64,000 nt of DNA from Rhizomicrobium electricum. Its GTDB lineage: Bacteria > Pseudomonadota > Alphaproteobacteria > Micropepsales > Micropepsaceae. Location of the stretch: positions 1-64,000 of the forward strand of contig NZ_JAASQS010000012.1 in the NCBI RefSeq assembly GCF_011762045.1, given 5' to 3'. The translations under genes and the position numbers were made by a program. Below are positions 17,398 through 25,816 of this stretch, in pieces. The notes under the pieces are model-generated. The model did no database searches, had not been told where the DNA came from, and saw nothing but the letters and a program-made list of their open reading frames with translations. Each line of letters starts with the position of its first letter. Position 1 is the first letter of the stretch.

Positions 17398-17576
17398 ACA
17401 GCGAGAAGGCCAACAGAACCCCAGCGCGAGACTTTCGCCTCGCCATCACCCCGGTGTTCGGTGGAAATCCCCTCTCGCGGGCGGAACCTAGGGGCGGTGC
17501 ATGACTGCTGCGTGACAGTGCGCGTCCGCTCGGCCACGACTGTCGCTGCAGTACAACACCCCCGGTCCATCCTTTC

Positions 17577-17891
17577 TCAGCCGTTCGCTTCCAGCTCGGC
17601 ACGGACCTGGGCGCTGTATTCGTGCATCTTCTTGCGCAGAACCTCGTCCGCAACCGCCACGCCGCGGGCCCGGAAGTCGCCCTGGACCTTACGGAAGACG
17701 TCCTCTTCGCCCGGCTCCTTCATGTCCGAAGCCACCACCGACTTGGCGTAGTCCTCGGCTTCGGGACCGGAAAGGCCCAGTTCCGCCGCCGCCCATAACC
17801 CCAGGAGCTTGTTGCGCCGCACCGTGGCCTTGAACCGGACCTCCTCGTCGAACGCCCATTTGTGTTCGTGCTTGTTGTGCGACTCGCTCAT
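17577..17891 (-). CDS. DUF1476 protein, F1-ATPase zeta-type inhibitor
   Basis: 104 residues beginning with a His/Lys-rich tail and then KWAFDEEVRFKATVRRNKLLGLWAA, the hallmark of DUF1476. In Paracoccus the family member is the zeta subunit that inhibits ATP hydrolysis by the F1FO enzyme through its N-terminal segment. The rest is alpha-helical (EAEDYAKSVVASDMKEPGEEDV). It stands alone, divergent from purC across about 230 bases. The family is almost confined to alphaproteobacteria, so it is useful evidence for the host class. Confidence 0.88.
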   Translation of the reverse strand: MSESHNKHEHKWAFDEEVRFKATVRRNKLLGLWAAAELGLSGPEAEDYAKSVVASDMKEPGEEDVFRKVQGDFRARGVAVADEVLRKKMHEYSAQVRAELEANG

Positions 17892-18119
17892 GATTCCCTA
17901 GCGTAAGTTATTGATTTCTATTGATTATCTAATGGCAAGGCAGGCTTTTGCAACGCCCGTCGCAGCGCCGCGAGAAGCCGCCTTAAGGGAATCCGGCGGC
18001 GCGCATTGCCCCCAGGGCGCGCGATGCTTATTTTGGGGGATCGCGGGGTCGGTTAAGGCCCCGCTTCGCGTTTTCACAAGTGCTCCCTAGGAGCGTCCTG
18101 GAGCGCCAGGCAGGCCAAG

Positions 18120-18896
18120 ATGGATTTTCAAATGAAACGCCGGCGCATGATCTACGAGGGCAAGGGCAAGATCCTTTACGAAGGACCGGAGCCCGGCACC
18201 CTGGTCCAATACTTCAAGGACGACACCTCCGCCCTCGACAACGCCAAGAAGGCGGTGATCGAAGGCAAGGGCGTACTCAACAACCGCATCAGCGAATACC
18301 TGATGACGCAGCTCAACCTCATCGGGGTGCCGACGCATTTCATGCGCCGCCTCAACATGCGCGAGCAGCTCGTCAAAGAAGTCGAGATCGTGCCGCTGGA
18401 AGTGAAGGTGCGCAACGTCGCCGCAGGTTCGCTTTCGAAGCGCCTCGGCATCGAAGAAGGCACACCGCTGCCGCGCTCGATCATCGAATATTATTACAAG
18501 AACGACGCCCTGCACGATCCCTGGGTGTCGGAAGAACACATCACCGCGTTCGGCTGGGCCAGCCCCCAGGATCTCGACGACATCGTCAACTTGACCATCC
18601 GGATCAACGACTTCCTCTCGGGCCTGTTCCTTGGCGCCGGCATCAAGCTGGTGGATTTCAAGGTCGAATTCGGCCGCTTGTGGGAAAACGACTACATGCG
18701 GATCGTGCTGGCCGACGAAATCAGCCCCGACTGCTGCAGGTTGTGGGACGTCACCACCAGCGAGAAACTCGACAAAGATCGCTTCCGGCGCGATCTCGGC
18801 GGCCTGATGGAGGCCTACTCTGAGGTCGCACGCCGCCTGGGAATCCTGCCCGAATCAGGGCAAGGAGAAGCCAAAGGCCCGATGCTGGTGAAATGA
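18120..18896 (+). CDS. purC: SAICAR synthase
   Basis: Phosphoribosylaminoimidazole-succinocarboxamide synthase: joins aspartate to CAIR using ATP, step 8 of purine synthesis. [13 protein letters not shown] is the usual N-terminal ATP-binding strand. [17 protein letters not shown] and LVDFKVEFG are the two family signatures, with [12 protein letters not shown] carrying metal-binding acids. At 258 residues it has the normal length. The conserved region starts at [13 protein letters not shown]; the upstream ATG at 18120 adds only four residues. It is followed by purS after about 220 bases that hold a family A repeat. Confidence 0.96.
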   Translation: MDFQMKRRRMIYEGKGKILYEGPEPGTLVQYFKDDTSALDNAKKAVIEGKGVLNNRISEYLMTQLNLIGVPTHFMRRLNMREQLVKEVEIVPLEVKVRNVAAGSLSKRLGIEEGTPLPRSIIEYYYKNDALHDPWVSEEHITAFGWASPQDLDDIVNLTIRINDFLSGLFLGAGIKLVDFKVEFGRLWENDYMRIVLADEISPDCCRLWDVTTSEKLDKDRFRRDLGGLMEAYSEVARRLGILPESGQGEAKGPMLVK

Positions 18897-19051
18897 CGCG
18901 CTGGTGAATCGCCAGACGCACGCGTATAAGCCGCCGGGTTTTGCCTCCCTTCAGGGTCGAGGCGCACGGATTTCGCGAAGCAGCAACACTTTGCAGGAGT
19001 AGTGTGTCCTCCCGCTTGTGTCTGCCTGCCGAGCACGGGCCTTTGTGTATC

Positions 19052-19096
19052 GCGCTTTCAGACGGAAAACCGGTTCCCACTTTTTCCGGAAAGCGC
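19052..19096. repeat. Intergenic palindromic repeat, family A (copy 2)
   Basis: GCGCTTTC ... GAAAGCGC arms around GACGGAAAACCGGTTCCCAC and TTTTTCC. It ends four bases before the GGAG ribosome-binding site of purS, so it lies in the purS leader. Confidence 0.8.
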
Positions 19097-19114
19097 TCTT
19101 GGAGATAAATCACC

Positions 19115-19357
19115 ATGAAAGCGCGCGTCTTCGTCACCCTGAAAAACGGCGTTCTCGATCCGCAAGGCAAGGCGATCGGGCACGCGCTCGGCAATCTCGG
19201 CTTTGAAGGCGTCGGCAGCGTGCGCCAGGGCAAGCTGATCGAGATCGAACTTAGCGAAACCGACGAGGCCAAGGCCAAGGCCGCCCTCAAGGAGATGTGC
19301 GAGAAGCTGCTCGCCAACACGGTGATCGAGAAATACGACATCGAGCTGAAGGCCTGA
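19115..19357 (+). CDS. purS: Phosphoribosylformylglycinamidine synthase, PurS subunit
   Basis: Small subunit of the three-part FGAM synthase (PurS-PurQ-PurL), which converts FGAR to FGAM with ATP and glutamine. At 80 residues it has the family size. MKARVFVTLKNGVLDPQGKAI is the canonical start, followed by ALGNLGFEGVGSVRQGKLIEIEL. PurS dimers bridge PurQ to PurL. GGAG lies eight to ten bases before the ATG. One unrelated gene (DUF2059) separates it from purQ. Confidence 0.96.
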   Translation: MKARVFVTLKNGVLDPQGKAIGHALGNLGFEGVGSVRQGKLIEIELSETDEAKAKAALKEMCEKLLANTVIEKYDIELKA

Positions 19358-19360
19358 GCC

Positions 19361-19849
19361 ATGAAAAAGCTCCTCGCCGCCTTCGCGCTGAGCGTTGCCC
19401 TCGCCGCTCCCGCGTTCGCCGATGACGCCATCCCCGCCGCCAAGCTGGCCGCCGCCAAGGAACTGATCCAGGTCAGCGGTGCCGAACAATTGTTCGGCTC
19501 GGTCGACGGCCTGACCGAAGCCATGGTCGCGCAAGTGAAGAAGTCCGCGCCGGCCATCGACGACGATGCGATCAATCACTTGAAGGCGATCGTCAAGGAG
19601 GAGTTCACCAAGGCCGTCCCCGGCATGATCGAGGAAACCACCAAGCTCTACGCCCGCCATTTCTCGGAAAGCGAGATGCGCGACATGATCGCCTTCTACG
19701 CCTCGCCGACCGGCAAGCGCGTGGTCAGCGAGATGCCCGCCTTGATGCGCGAAAGCATGCAGATGTCGGTGCAGACCTCCAACGTCATCATCCAGCGCTT
19801 CATCGCCTACATGCAGGAACGCGCTGCCAAGGAAGCCCCCAAGCAATGA
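19361..19849 (+). CDS. DUF2059 exported protein
   Basis: 162 residues with a signal peptide ([20 protein letters not shown], cut before DD). The mature part shows the DUF2059 pattern: helical, with [34 protein letters not shown]. The function of the domain is unknown and it is probably periplasmic. It is placed three bases after purS, and its stop overlaps the purQ start (ATGA). An exported protein is therefore made from the middle of a cytosolic purine operon. Confidence 0.88.
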   Translation: MKKLLAAFALSVALAAPAFADDAIPAAKLAAAKELIQVSGAEQLFGSVDGLTEAMVAQVKKSAPAIDDDAINHLKAIVKEEFTKAVPGMIEETTKLYARHFSESEMRDMIAFYASPTGKRVVSEMPALMRESMQMSVQTSNVIIQRFIAYMQERAAKEAPKQ

Positions 19850-20514
19850 AATCCGCCGTCGTCGTCTTCCCCGCCTCCAATTGCGACCGCGATGCCGCCG
19901 TCGCCCTGGAACAGATCACGGGCACCAAGCCCGTCATGGTTTGGCACGCCGACTCGGAAGTTCCCGACGTCGACCTGATCGTGCTGCCGGGCGGCTTTTC
20001 CTATGGCGACTATCTGCGCTGCGGCGCGATGGCCGGTCAGTCCAACATCATGCGCGCGGTCAAGGAGAAATCCGAACAAGGCGTCAAGGTGCTCGGCATC
20101 TGCAACGGCTTCCAGGTTCTCACCGAGACCCACATGCTGCCGGGCGTGCTGATGAAGAACGCGCACCTCAAATTCGTCTGCCGGCCGCAGGCCCTCGAGG
20201 TGATCGAGACCCAGTCGGTCTTCACCCGCAAATATCAAGCAGGCCAGCGCGTGGTGTTCCCGGTGGCGCACGGCGAAGGCAATTACGTCGCCGACGACGA
20301 AACGCTGGACCGCCTCGAAGGCGAAGGCCGGGTGGTGTTCAAGTATGCGCCGGGCGAGAACCCCAACGGCTCGGCCCGCGACATCGCCGGCATCCTCAAC
20401 GAAAAGCGCAACGTCCTCGGCCTGATGCCGCATCCCGAACGCGTCTGCGATCCGCTTCTCGGCGGCACCGACGGCAAGGCGATGTTCGAAGGTTTGATTG
20501 AAGCGCTGGGATAG
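19846..20514 (+). CDS. purQ: Phosphoribosylformylglycinamidine synthase, glutaminase subunit
   Basis: Class I glutamine amidotransferase that supplies ammonia to PurL. The catalytic triad regions are visible: [12 protein letters not shown] (nucleophile Cys) and LMPHPERV (His-x-Glu). [14 protein letters not shown] is the typical first strand and [17 protein letters not shown] the oxyanion-side loop. At 222 residues the length is normal. The ATG overlaps the DUF2059 stop, giving translational coupling. Confidence 0.97.
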   Translation: MKSAVVVFPASNCDRDAAVALEQITGTKPVMVWHADSEVPDVDLIVLPGGFSYGDYLRCGAMAGQSNIMRAVKEKSEQGVKVLGICNGFQVLTETHMLPGVLMKNAHLKFVCRPQALEVIETQSVFTRKYQAGQRVVFPVAHGEGNYVADDETLDRLEGEGRVVFKYAPGENPNGSARDIAGILNEKRNVLGLMPHPERVCDPLLGGTDGKAMFEGLIEALG

Positions 20515-20584
20515 AACGGATGTCGGTTGACCGCCTCAGCCCTGATTCACGCGGAGACGCGGAGACGCGGAGTTCGCTCCACCG

Positions 20585-20766
20585 TGTCATCCCCGGCCGA
20601 ACTGCCGTTGCGCGAAGCGCTATGGCAGTGAGGGAAAGGGGACCCAGGTGGTCCGGCTTCCGCGAAATCGAAAAAGAGGCACGGCTTCCCTTTCCACACA
20701 GAGTCGAGGCCGCGACCTGGGTTCCCTTCCCCTCGCTGCGCTGCGCTTGCTCGGCCGGGAATGACA
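20585..20766. repeat. Long hairpin repeat, family B (copy 2)
   Basis: Runs from TGTCATCCCCGGCCGA to CGGCCGGGAATGACA with internal arms GGAAAGGGGACCCAGGTGG and CCTGGGTTCCCTTCCCCTC. It fills most of the 328-base gap between purQ and purL; the rest of that gap shows no gene. A transcript covering both genes would carry a long hairpin here. Confidence 0.8.
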
Positions 20767-20842
20767 TATCTTTTCCATTTTCTCCGCGCCTCCGCGACAC
20801 CGCGTGCCGGATTTCCCTGAACTCCTGAATAAGAGCCCGCCC

Positions 20843-23053
20843 ATGAACGCCCCCGTTGCCGTCACGCCCGAAGTCGTCAAGGATCACGGCCTTAACGACG
20901 CCGAATACGCCCGCATCGTCGAGCTGCTCGGCCGCGCGCCGACCATCGTCGAACTCGGCATCTTCTCGGTGATGTGGAGCGAGCACTGCTCCTACAAGTC
21001 CACCCGCATTCATTTGAAGAAGCTGCCGACCTCGGCGCCGTGGGTGATCCAGGGTCCGGGCGAAAACGCCGGCATCATCGACGTCGGCGACGGCGACGTC
21101 TGCGTCTTCAAGATGGAAAGCCACAACCATCCGAGCTTCATCGAGCCGTTCCAGGGCGCAGCGACCGGCGTCGGCGGCATCATGCGCGACGTCTTCACCA
21201 TGGGCGCGCGCCCGGTGGCCTCGCTCGACTCGTTGCGCTTCGGCGAGCCCAACCATCCCAAGACCCGCCATCTGGTGGCGGGCGTGGTGTCGGGCATCGG
21301 CTCCTACGGCAACTGCATGGGCATCCCCACGGTCGCCGGCGAAACCAATTTCCACAAATCCTACAACGGCAACATCCTGGTCAACGCGATGTGCGTCGGC
21401 CTCGCCAAAGCCGACAAGATTTTCTATTCGGCGGCCAAGGGTGCGGGCAATCCGGTGGTCTATGTCGGCTCCAAGACGGGCCGCGACGGCATTCACGGCG
21501 CCACCATGGCCTCGGCCGAGTTCAATGAGGACTCCGAGGAGAAGCGTCCGACGGTGCAAGTCGGCGACCCCTTCACCGAAAAGCTGCTGCTCGAAGCCTG
21601 CCTCGAACTGATGGCGACCGATGCCATCATCGCGATCCAGGACATGGGCGCGGCGGGTCTGACCTCGTCGTCGTCGGAAATGGCCGACAAAGGCGGCTCG
21701 GGCATCGAGATCGATCTCGACAAAGTCCCGCAGCGCGAAACCAATCTCACCGCCTACGAGATGATGCTGTCGGAAAGCCAGGAGCGCATGCTGGCGGTTC
21801 TGAAGCCGGGGCGCGAAGCCGAAGCCGAACGCATCTTCAAGAAGTGGGAACTCGATTTCTCGGTGATCGGCTATACCACCGACACCCATCGCATGGTCGT
21901 GCGCCACAAAGGCGAGATCGTCGCCGACATGCCGGTGACCGCGCTTAGCGATGCCGCGCCGATCTACGAGCGCCCGTTCGTCAAGCGCAAGCCGACAAGC
22001 GGCAAGGTATCGTTCGAAGCCTCGCGGCCGGCGATGGAATCGCTGCTGCGTCTCTTGTCGACGCCGGACCTCTGCTCCAAGCGCTGGGTGTGGGAACAGT
22101 ACGACTACACCGTGATGGCCGACAGCGTGCAGCAGCCGGGCGGCGACGCCGCGGTGGTACGCGTACACGGCACCGATAAGGGTCTGGCCTGCTGCACCGA
22201 CGTGACGCCGCGCTATTGCAAAGCCAATCCGTTCGAAGGCGCCAAACAGGCCGTCGCCGAAGCCTGGCGCAACATCACCGCGGTCGGCGGTCTGCCGCTC
22301 GCCACCACCGATTGCCTCAACTTCTCCAATCCGGAAAAGCCCGAAGCGATGGGCGAGATCGTCGCCGGCATCGAAGGCCTCGGCGAAGCCTGCCGCGTGC
22401 TCGAATTCCCGATCGTGTCGGGCAACTGCTCGCTCTACAACGAGACCCAGGGCGAAGGCATCCTGCCGACCCCGACCATCGGCGGCGTCGGTCTCTTGAA
22501 GGACGTGCACAAGATGGCGACCGTCGCGTTCAAGCGCGAAGGCGATGCCATTCTGCTGATCGGCGACACCAAGGGCCATCTCGGCCAGTCGGTGTACCTG
22601 CGCGAAATCGAGGGTCTCGAAGAAGGCGCCGCCCCGCCGGTCGATCTCAAGCTGGAAAAGAAGAACGGCGATTTCGTCCGTGGGCTGATCGAAGCGGGCA
22701 CCGACACGGTGCACGACATCGCCGACGGCGGATTGCTGGTCGCGGTCGCCGAAATGGCGATGGCCGGCGGCATCGGCGCGGTGCTGCGGGGCCAGTTCGA
22801 AGCCGACAAGTTCATCCCGTTCTATTTCGGCGAAGATCAGGCGCGTTATCTGATGGCGGTTCCGGCCGCCGAGGCCGATGCGATCCTCGCCAAGGCCAAG
22901 AAGGCGGGCGTGCGGGCGCGTCACATCGGCTTCACCGGCGCCAAGAACGACAAGGGCGAAGCGGTTCTTACCGGCGTCGGCCTGCCGCCCGTGACCGTCA
23001 CGGCGCTGAAGGCGACCCACGAAGCCTGGCTGCCGGAATACATGAAGGGGTAA
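20843..23053 (+). CDS. purL: Phosphoribosylformylglycinamidine synthase, PurL subunit
   Basis: Catalytic ATP-dependent subunit of FGAM synthase, 736 residues, the small-PurL type that needs PurS and PurQ. Family signatures include [14 protein letters not shown] near the N-terminus, [13 protein letters not shown], the glycine-rich [16 protein letters not shown] and [13 protein letters not shown] use the ATG giving [16 protein letters not shown]; an upstream in-frame start would extend into the hairpin-repeat flank. It is separated from purQ by repeat B. Confidence 0.97.
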   Translation: MNAPVAVTPEVVKDHGLNDAEYARIVELLGRAPTIVELGIFSVMWSEHCSYKSTRIHLKKLPTSAPWVIQGPGENAGIIDVGDGDVCVFKMESHNHPSFIEPFQGAATGVGGIMRDVFTMGARPVASLDSLRFGEPNHPKTRHLVAGVVSGIGSYGNCMGIPTVAGETNFHKSYNGNILVNAMCVGLAKADKIFYSAAKGAGNPVVYVGSKTGRDGIHGATMASAEFNEDSEEKRPTVQVGDPFTEKLLLEACLELMATDAIIAIQDMGAAGLTSSSSEMADKGGSGIEIDLDKVPQRETNLTAYEMMLSESQERMLAVLKPGREAEAERIFKKWELDFSVIGYTTDTHRMVVRHKGEIVADMPVTALSDAAPIYERPFVKRKPTSGKVSFEASRPAMESLLRLLSTPDLCSKRWVWEQYDYTVMADSVQQPGGDAAVVRVHGTDKGLACCTDVTPRYCKANPFEGAKQAVAEAWRNITAVGGLPLATTDCLNFSNPEKPEAMGEIVAGIEGLGEACRVLEFPIVSGNCSLYNETQGEGILPTPTIGGVGLLKDVHKMATVAFKREGDAILLIGDTKGHLGQSVYLREIEGLEEGAAPPVDLKLEKKNGDFVRGLIEAGTDTVHDIADGGLLVAVAEMAMAGGIGAVLRGQFEADKFIPFYFGEDQARYLMAVPAAEADAILAKAKKAGVRARHIGFTGAKNDKGEAVLTGVGLPPVTVTALKATHEAWLPEYMKG

Positions 23054-23155
23054 ATTCCTCTCCCCTTACGAGGGGTCCTGAGCATCGGCGTCGCATCGCG
23101 GTCCTTCGCTTTTCGCTGATAGGATCGCGGCTGCATTCGGTTGAGCGGCACCGTC

Positions 23156-23962
23156 GTGGCCAGGAAAAAAAGTTCGACGCCGGCAAAAGTGCCCGCCGGG
23201 ATCACCCGAACGGTAACGGCTGTCGCGCGCCATGCCGCTCCATCGGCGATGGGGCTGGCCGCCTTCGAATACATCGACCGGTTGCAGCGGCTGGACGAAC
23301 CGCAAGCCGTCCGGGCCGCCTTTGCCGACGCCATCACCGCGCTCGGCGTGACCAGTTTCGCGCTTCTCGAAGTCAATCCCAATCCGGAGGCGTTCCAGCG
23401 CACGGTGATCGACGACACCATGCCAGTGGGGTGGAAGGAGCGTTATTTCGAGCAGAAATACGCCGCCATCGATCCGTGCGTGCGGGCCATTGCCAGCAGC
23501 GTCGAGCCGTTCCTTTGGAGCGAGGCCTTGGCGCGGTCGCGGCGGGAAAAGCCCCAGCGGCGCATCTACGACGAAGCCGGCAGTTTCGGCCTCAATCAAG
23601 GCCTGTGCGTGCCGATCTATGGACCGAACCGCTATATGGCGTTCGCCACTCTGGCCGGTCCTCAACTCGATCTGGCGCCGACCTCGCGCGCGGCCCTGCA
23701 TGTCATGGCGCTCTACACTCACAACCGCCTGTTGACGCTGATGCAAACCGAAACCACTGAAGCCCCCACCCTGACCCGCCGCGAAAGGGAATGCCTGACA
23801 TGGGTGGCGCAGGGAAAATCGGATTGGGAAATCGGCGAAATCCTGAAAATCAGCGAGCGCACGGCGCATTGGTATATCGAATGCGCCAAACGCAAATTCG
23901 GCGTCGCGACCCGCATCCAGGCGGTTGTCAATGCAGCGGCGGCCGGGCTGATCGGCGTTTGA
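23156..23962 (+). CDS. LuxR-type quorum-sensing regulator (solo)
   Basis: About 268 residues with an N-terminal autoinducer-binding domain and a C-terminal LuxR helix-turn-helix (LTRRERECLTWVAQGKSDWEIGEIL, then SERTAHWYIECAKRKFG). In the ligand domain the residues usually needed to hold an acyl-homoserine lactone are present: Trp and Tyr in GWKERYFEQKY, Asp-Pro in AAIDPCV and Trp in PFLWSEA. No luxI-type synthase lies in the window, so it acts as a solo or with a distant synthase. There is no ATG at the start; GTG 23156 or TTG 23141 are the options. Confidence 0.85.
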   Translation: MARKKSSTPAKVPAGITRTVTAVARHAAPSAMGLAAFEYIDRLQRLDEPQAVRAAFADAITALGVTSFALLEVNPNPEAFQRTVIDDTMPVGWKERYFEQKYAAIDPCVRAIASSVEPFLWSEALARSRREKPQRRIYDEAGSFGLNQGLCVPIYGPNRYMAFATLAGPQLDLAPTSRAALHVMALYTHNRLLTLMQTETTEAPTLTRRERECLTWVAQGKSDWEIGEILKISERTAHWYIECAKRKFGVATRIQAVVNAAAAGLIGV

Positions 23963-24058
23963 CCCTGCCGATCGGCGGGGCGCTTTTTGCGGACAAGTCG
24001 CGATAATGGGTTCGTGGGCTGGGGGGCGGCCCACACTTCAGCCCGGAGCAAATCGATC

Positions 24059-24277
24059 GTGGCCAAACGGAAGGCGACACCAACCGCGGCAGAGAATAGC
24101 CGCGCCGCCAATGTCACCTTGCGCGAAGAGGTGATGGAAACCCTGTTGCAGCTTCATATCGGCTTTTGCGGTCTGGGGCGCATCCAGGAAGCCGGCCCTC
24201 TCCTGCACAGCCTGATGGAGCTTGCCTATCACGCGCCCCCGCCCGGTGGGCGCAAGCGGCGCTCAGGCCTTAACTGA
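24059..24277 (+). CDS. Small conserved-looking hypothetical protein
   Basis: I propose the GTG at 24059, preceded by GGAG with ten bases' spacing, giving 72 residues. The core EEVMETLLQLHIGFCGLGRIQEAGPLLHSLMELAY is a credible amphipathic helical protein with a single Cys, followed by a basic Pro/Arg tail. I do not recognise it. It lies between the LuxR gene and bolA, all on the plus strand. Confidence 0.5.
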   Translation: MAKRKATPTAAENSRAANVTLREEVMETLLQLHIGFCGLGRIQEAGPLLHSLMELAYHAPPPGGRKRRSGLN

Positions 24278-24341
24278 GGCTGCACCTCTCGCGATGGGGA
24301 GAGGGATTTTCTCGCGCGACGGCTTGCCCTAATCTCCGCCC

Positions 24342-24575
24342 ATGCCGATGCCAGCCCATGAAATCGAAGCCTTGTTGAAAGCCGCCTTTCCCGATGCGGA
24401 GGTGGCGATCGAAGCGCTTGCCAACGACAATGACCACTTCAAGGCTGTGGTTACCTCCGCCGCCTTCCAAGGCAAATCGCGCGTCCAGCAGCACCAGATG
24501 GTCTATGCCGCCCTCCAAGGCAAAATGGGCGGAGACCTGCACGCGCTGATGCTGCAAACTGTAGCGAAGGACTGA
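24342..24575 (+). CDS. BolA-family protein
   Basis: 77 residues matching the small BolA fold: IEALLKAAFPDAEVAIEALANDNDHFKAVV and the helix-turn SRVQQHQMVYAALQGKMGGDLHALML. The His in NDNDHF and the later QHQMVY His are positions that bind a [2Fe-2S] cluster together with CGFS glutaredoxins. A CGFS glutaredoxin gene lies two genes downstream, the usual functional partner. The short length points to the BolA2/IbaG-like type. Confidence 0.88.
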   Translation: MPMPAHEIEALLKAAFPDAEVAIEALANDNDHFKAVVTSAAFQGKSRVQQHQMVYAALQGKMGGDLHALMLQTVAKD

Positions 24576-24577
24576 GT

Positions 24578-24856
24578 ATGGGCTTCTGGCGCAATCCCAG
24601 CGCATTGGAAATGGCAAAGCAGGCCCAACAGCGACGCGGCCACAGCTTTGGGCTGTTTCTCCTCGTCAGCTCAGCGGCGTTGACATGGCTGGTGCTCCAT
24701 ATCCTGGCGATCATTGTGGGGTTGCCGGACGACAAAGGCGAACGGATCATCGTCGGCGGCGCTGTTTTTCTCGGTATTTGGACAGGCCAATTCTTTGCTG
24801 TTCCTCGCCTGCTGCCGCTTTTGCCGCGCCGGTTCCGCTCACGACCACCCGCTTGA
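24578..24856 (+). CDS. Small two-helix membrane protein
   Basis: 92 residues, starting two bases after the bolA stop. Two hydrophobic segments are clear (about residues 23-46 and 56-76), with a short loop LPDDKGER between them and a basic C-terminal tail. No family is recognised. Its place between bolA and the CGFS glutaredoxin gene suggests co-expression with iron-sulfur or redox functions, but nothing in the protein itself says so. Confidence 0.6.
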   Translation: MGFWRNPSALEMAKQAQQRRGHSFGLFLLVSSAALTWLVLHILAIIVGLPDDKGERIIVGGAVFLGIWTGQFFAVPRLLPLLPRRFRSRPPA

Positions 24857-24906
24857 CGTTCGCCGGTCCAGACCTTACCTCTGTCGGACTTTTGAAGGGT
24901 TCCAAA

Positions 24907-25239
24907 ATGCCGAACGTCCACGACCAGATCGCCGAAGCCATCGCCGCCAACGACGTTGTCGTCTACATGAAGGGCACGCCGGTCTTCCCCCAATGCGGCT
25001 TCTCCGCCGCGGTCGTCGATGTGCTGACCAGACTGGGCGTGAAGTTCAAGGCGTTCGACGTGCTCGCCGATGCCGATCTCCGGCAGGGCATCAAGGAATT
25101 CGCCAACTGGCCGACCATTCCTCAGCTTTACGTCAAGGGCGAGTTCATCGGCGGCTGCGATATCGTCCGCGAGATGTATGCGAGCGGCGAGCTGAAGGAA
25201 CTCTTGGCCGAAAAGGGCGTCGCCACCGTCGACGCCTGA
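24907..25239 (+). CDS. grxD: Monothiol glutaredoxin (Grx4 type)
   Basis: 110 residues with the monothiol active site CGFS in the stretch VYMKGTPVFPQCGFSAAVV. The glutathione- and cluster-binding elements are also present (NWPTIPQLYVKGEFIGGCDIV). Such proteins carry and deliver [2Fe-2S] clusters, usually with BolA. The ATG is preceded by GAAGGGTTCC. The gene closes a plus-strand set that begins with bolA, and hemerythrin follows convergently within six bases. Confidence 0.95.
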   Translation: MPNVHDQIAEAIAANDVVVYMKGTPVFPQCGFSAAVVDVLTRLGVKFKAFDVLADADLRQGIKEFANWPTIPQLYVKGEFIGGCDIVREMYASGELKELLAEKGVATVDA

Positions 25240-25245
25240 AGGCCG

Positions 25246-25644
25246 TCAGCCACACAAAACCGGATACTGGCTGCGCACATAGTCCGCGAAGGCGCGATCG
25301 TCCTTGCCGATATGGTCCAGCAGCCAGCCGCGCAGGAAGGCGAGTTCCGCCGCCGTCGATCCATGGCTCGCGACCGTCTGGCCAAAGCGCTTCAGAATCA
25401 GGGTCAGAAAGCCGTGCCGTTTGGTGTGGATGTCCGCGGCGGGGTAGCCGGTTTGCCGGAACAGCGCATGCTCGTACTCGAAATGCTTTTCGGTAAAGAG
25501 CATCAGGCGATCAAGGGCGCGATGGATCGCGGCGTCGCCCTCTGCAGACGCCAGAGTGTTGACGAGACCCGCCATCTCCTGGTGCTGAGCATCCATCGAA
25601 GCAATGCCCAGATTGTAGCCGTCATTCCAAAGCAGCAGTGCCAT
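25246..25644 (-). CDS. Bacteriohemerythrin
   Basis: 132 residues with the hemerythrin di-iron ligand pattern: DAQHQEM (His), HFEYEHALF (His ... Glu), HTKRHGF (two His) and DHIGKDD (His and Asp). It binds O2 reversibly and serves as an oxygen sensor, store or carrier. No signalling domain is attached. It ends six bases from the grxD stop on the opposite strand. The presence of an anaerobic ribonucleotide reductase elsewhere in the window fits a bacterium that meets low oxygen. Confidence 0.92.
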   Translation of the reverse strand: MALLLWNDGYNLGIASMDAQHQEMAGLVNTLASAEGDAAIHRALDRLMLFTEKHFEYEHALFRQTGYPAADIHTKRHGFLTLILKRFGQTVASHGSTAAELAFLRGWLLDHIGKDDRAFADYVRSQYPVLCG

Positions 25645-25816
25645 GCCGTTTCCCTTGGGGCGCCAAGCTAACCGCCAAGCGTTGCCAGGACTTTAAGACG
25701 CCGCCGCGCTTGGCGACGGAACGAGCTTCAAGCGATTTTGAACGTGCCGTGCCTGTCCCCCGGTGCATGCCGGGGCCTTGTTGCGCTATGGATAGGGAAC
25801 CAAAGAGGGGTTCGCC

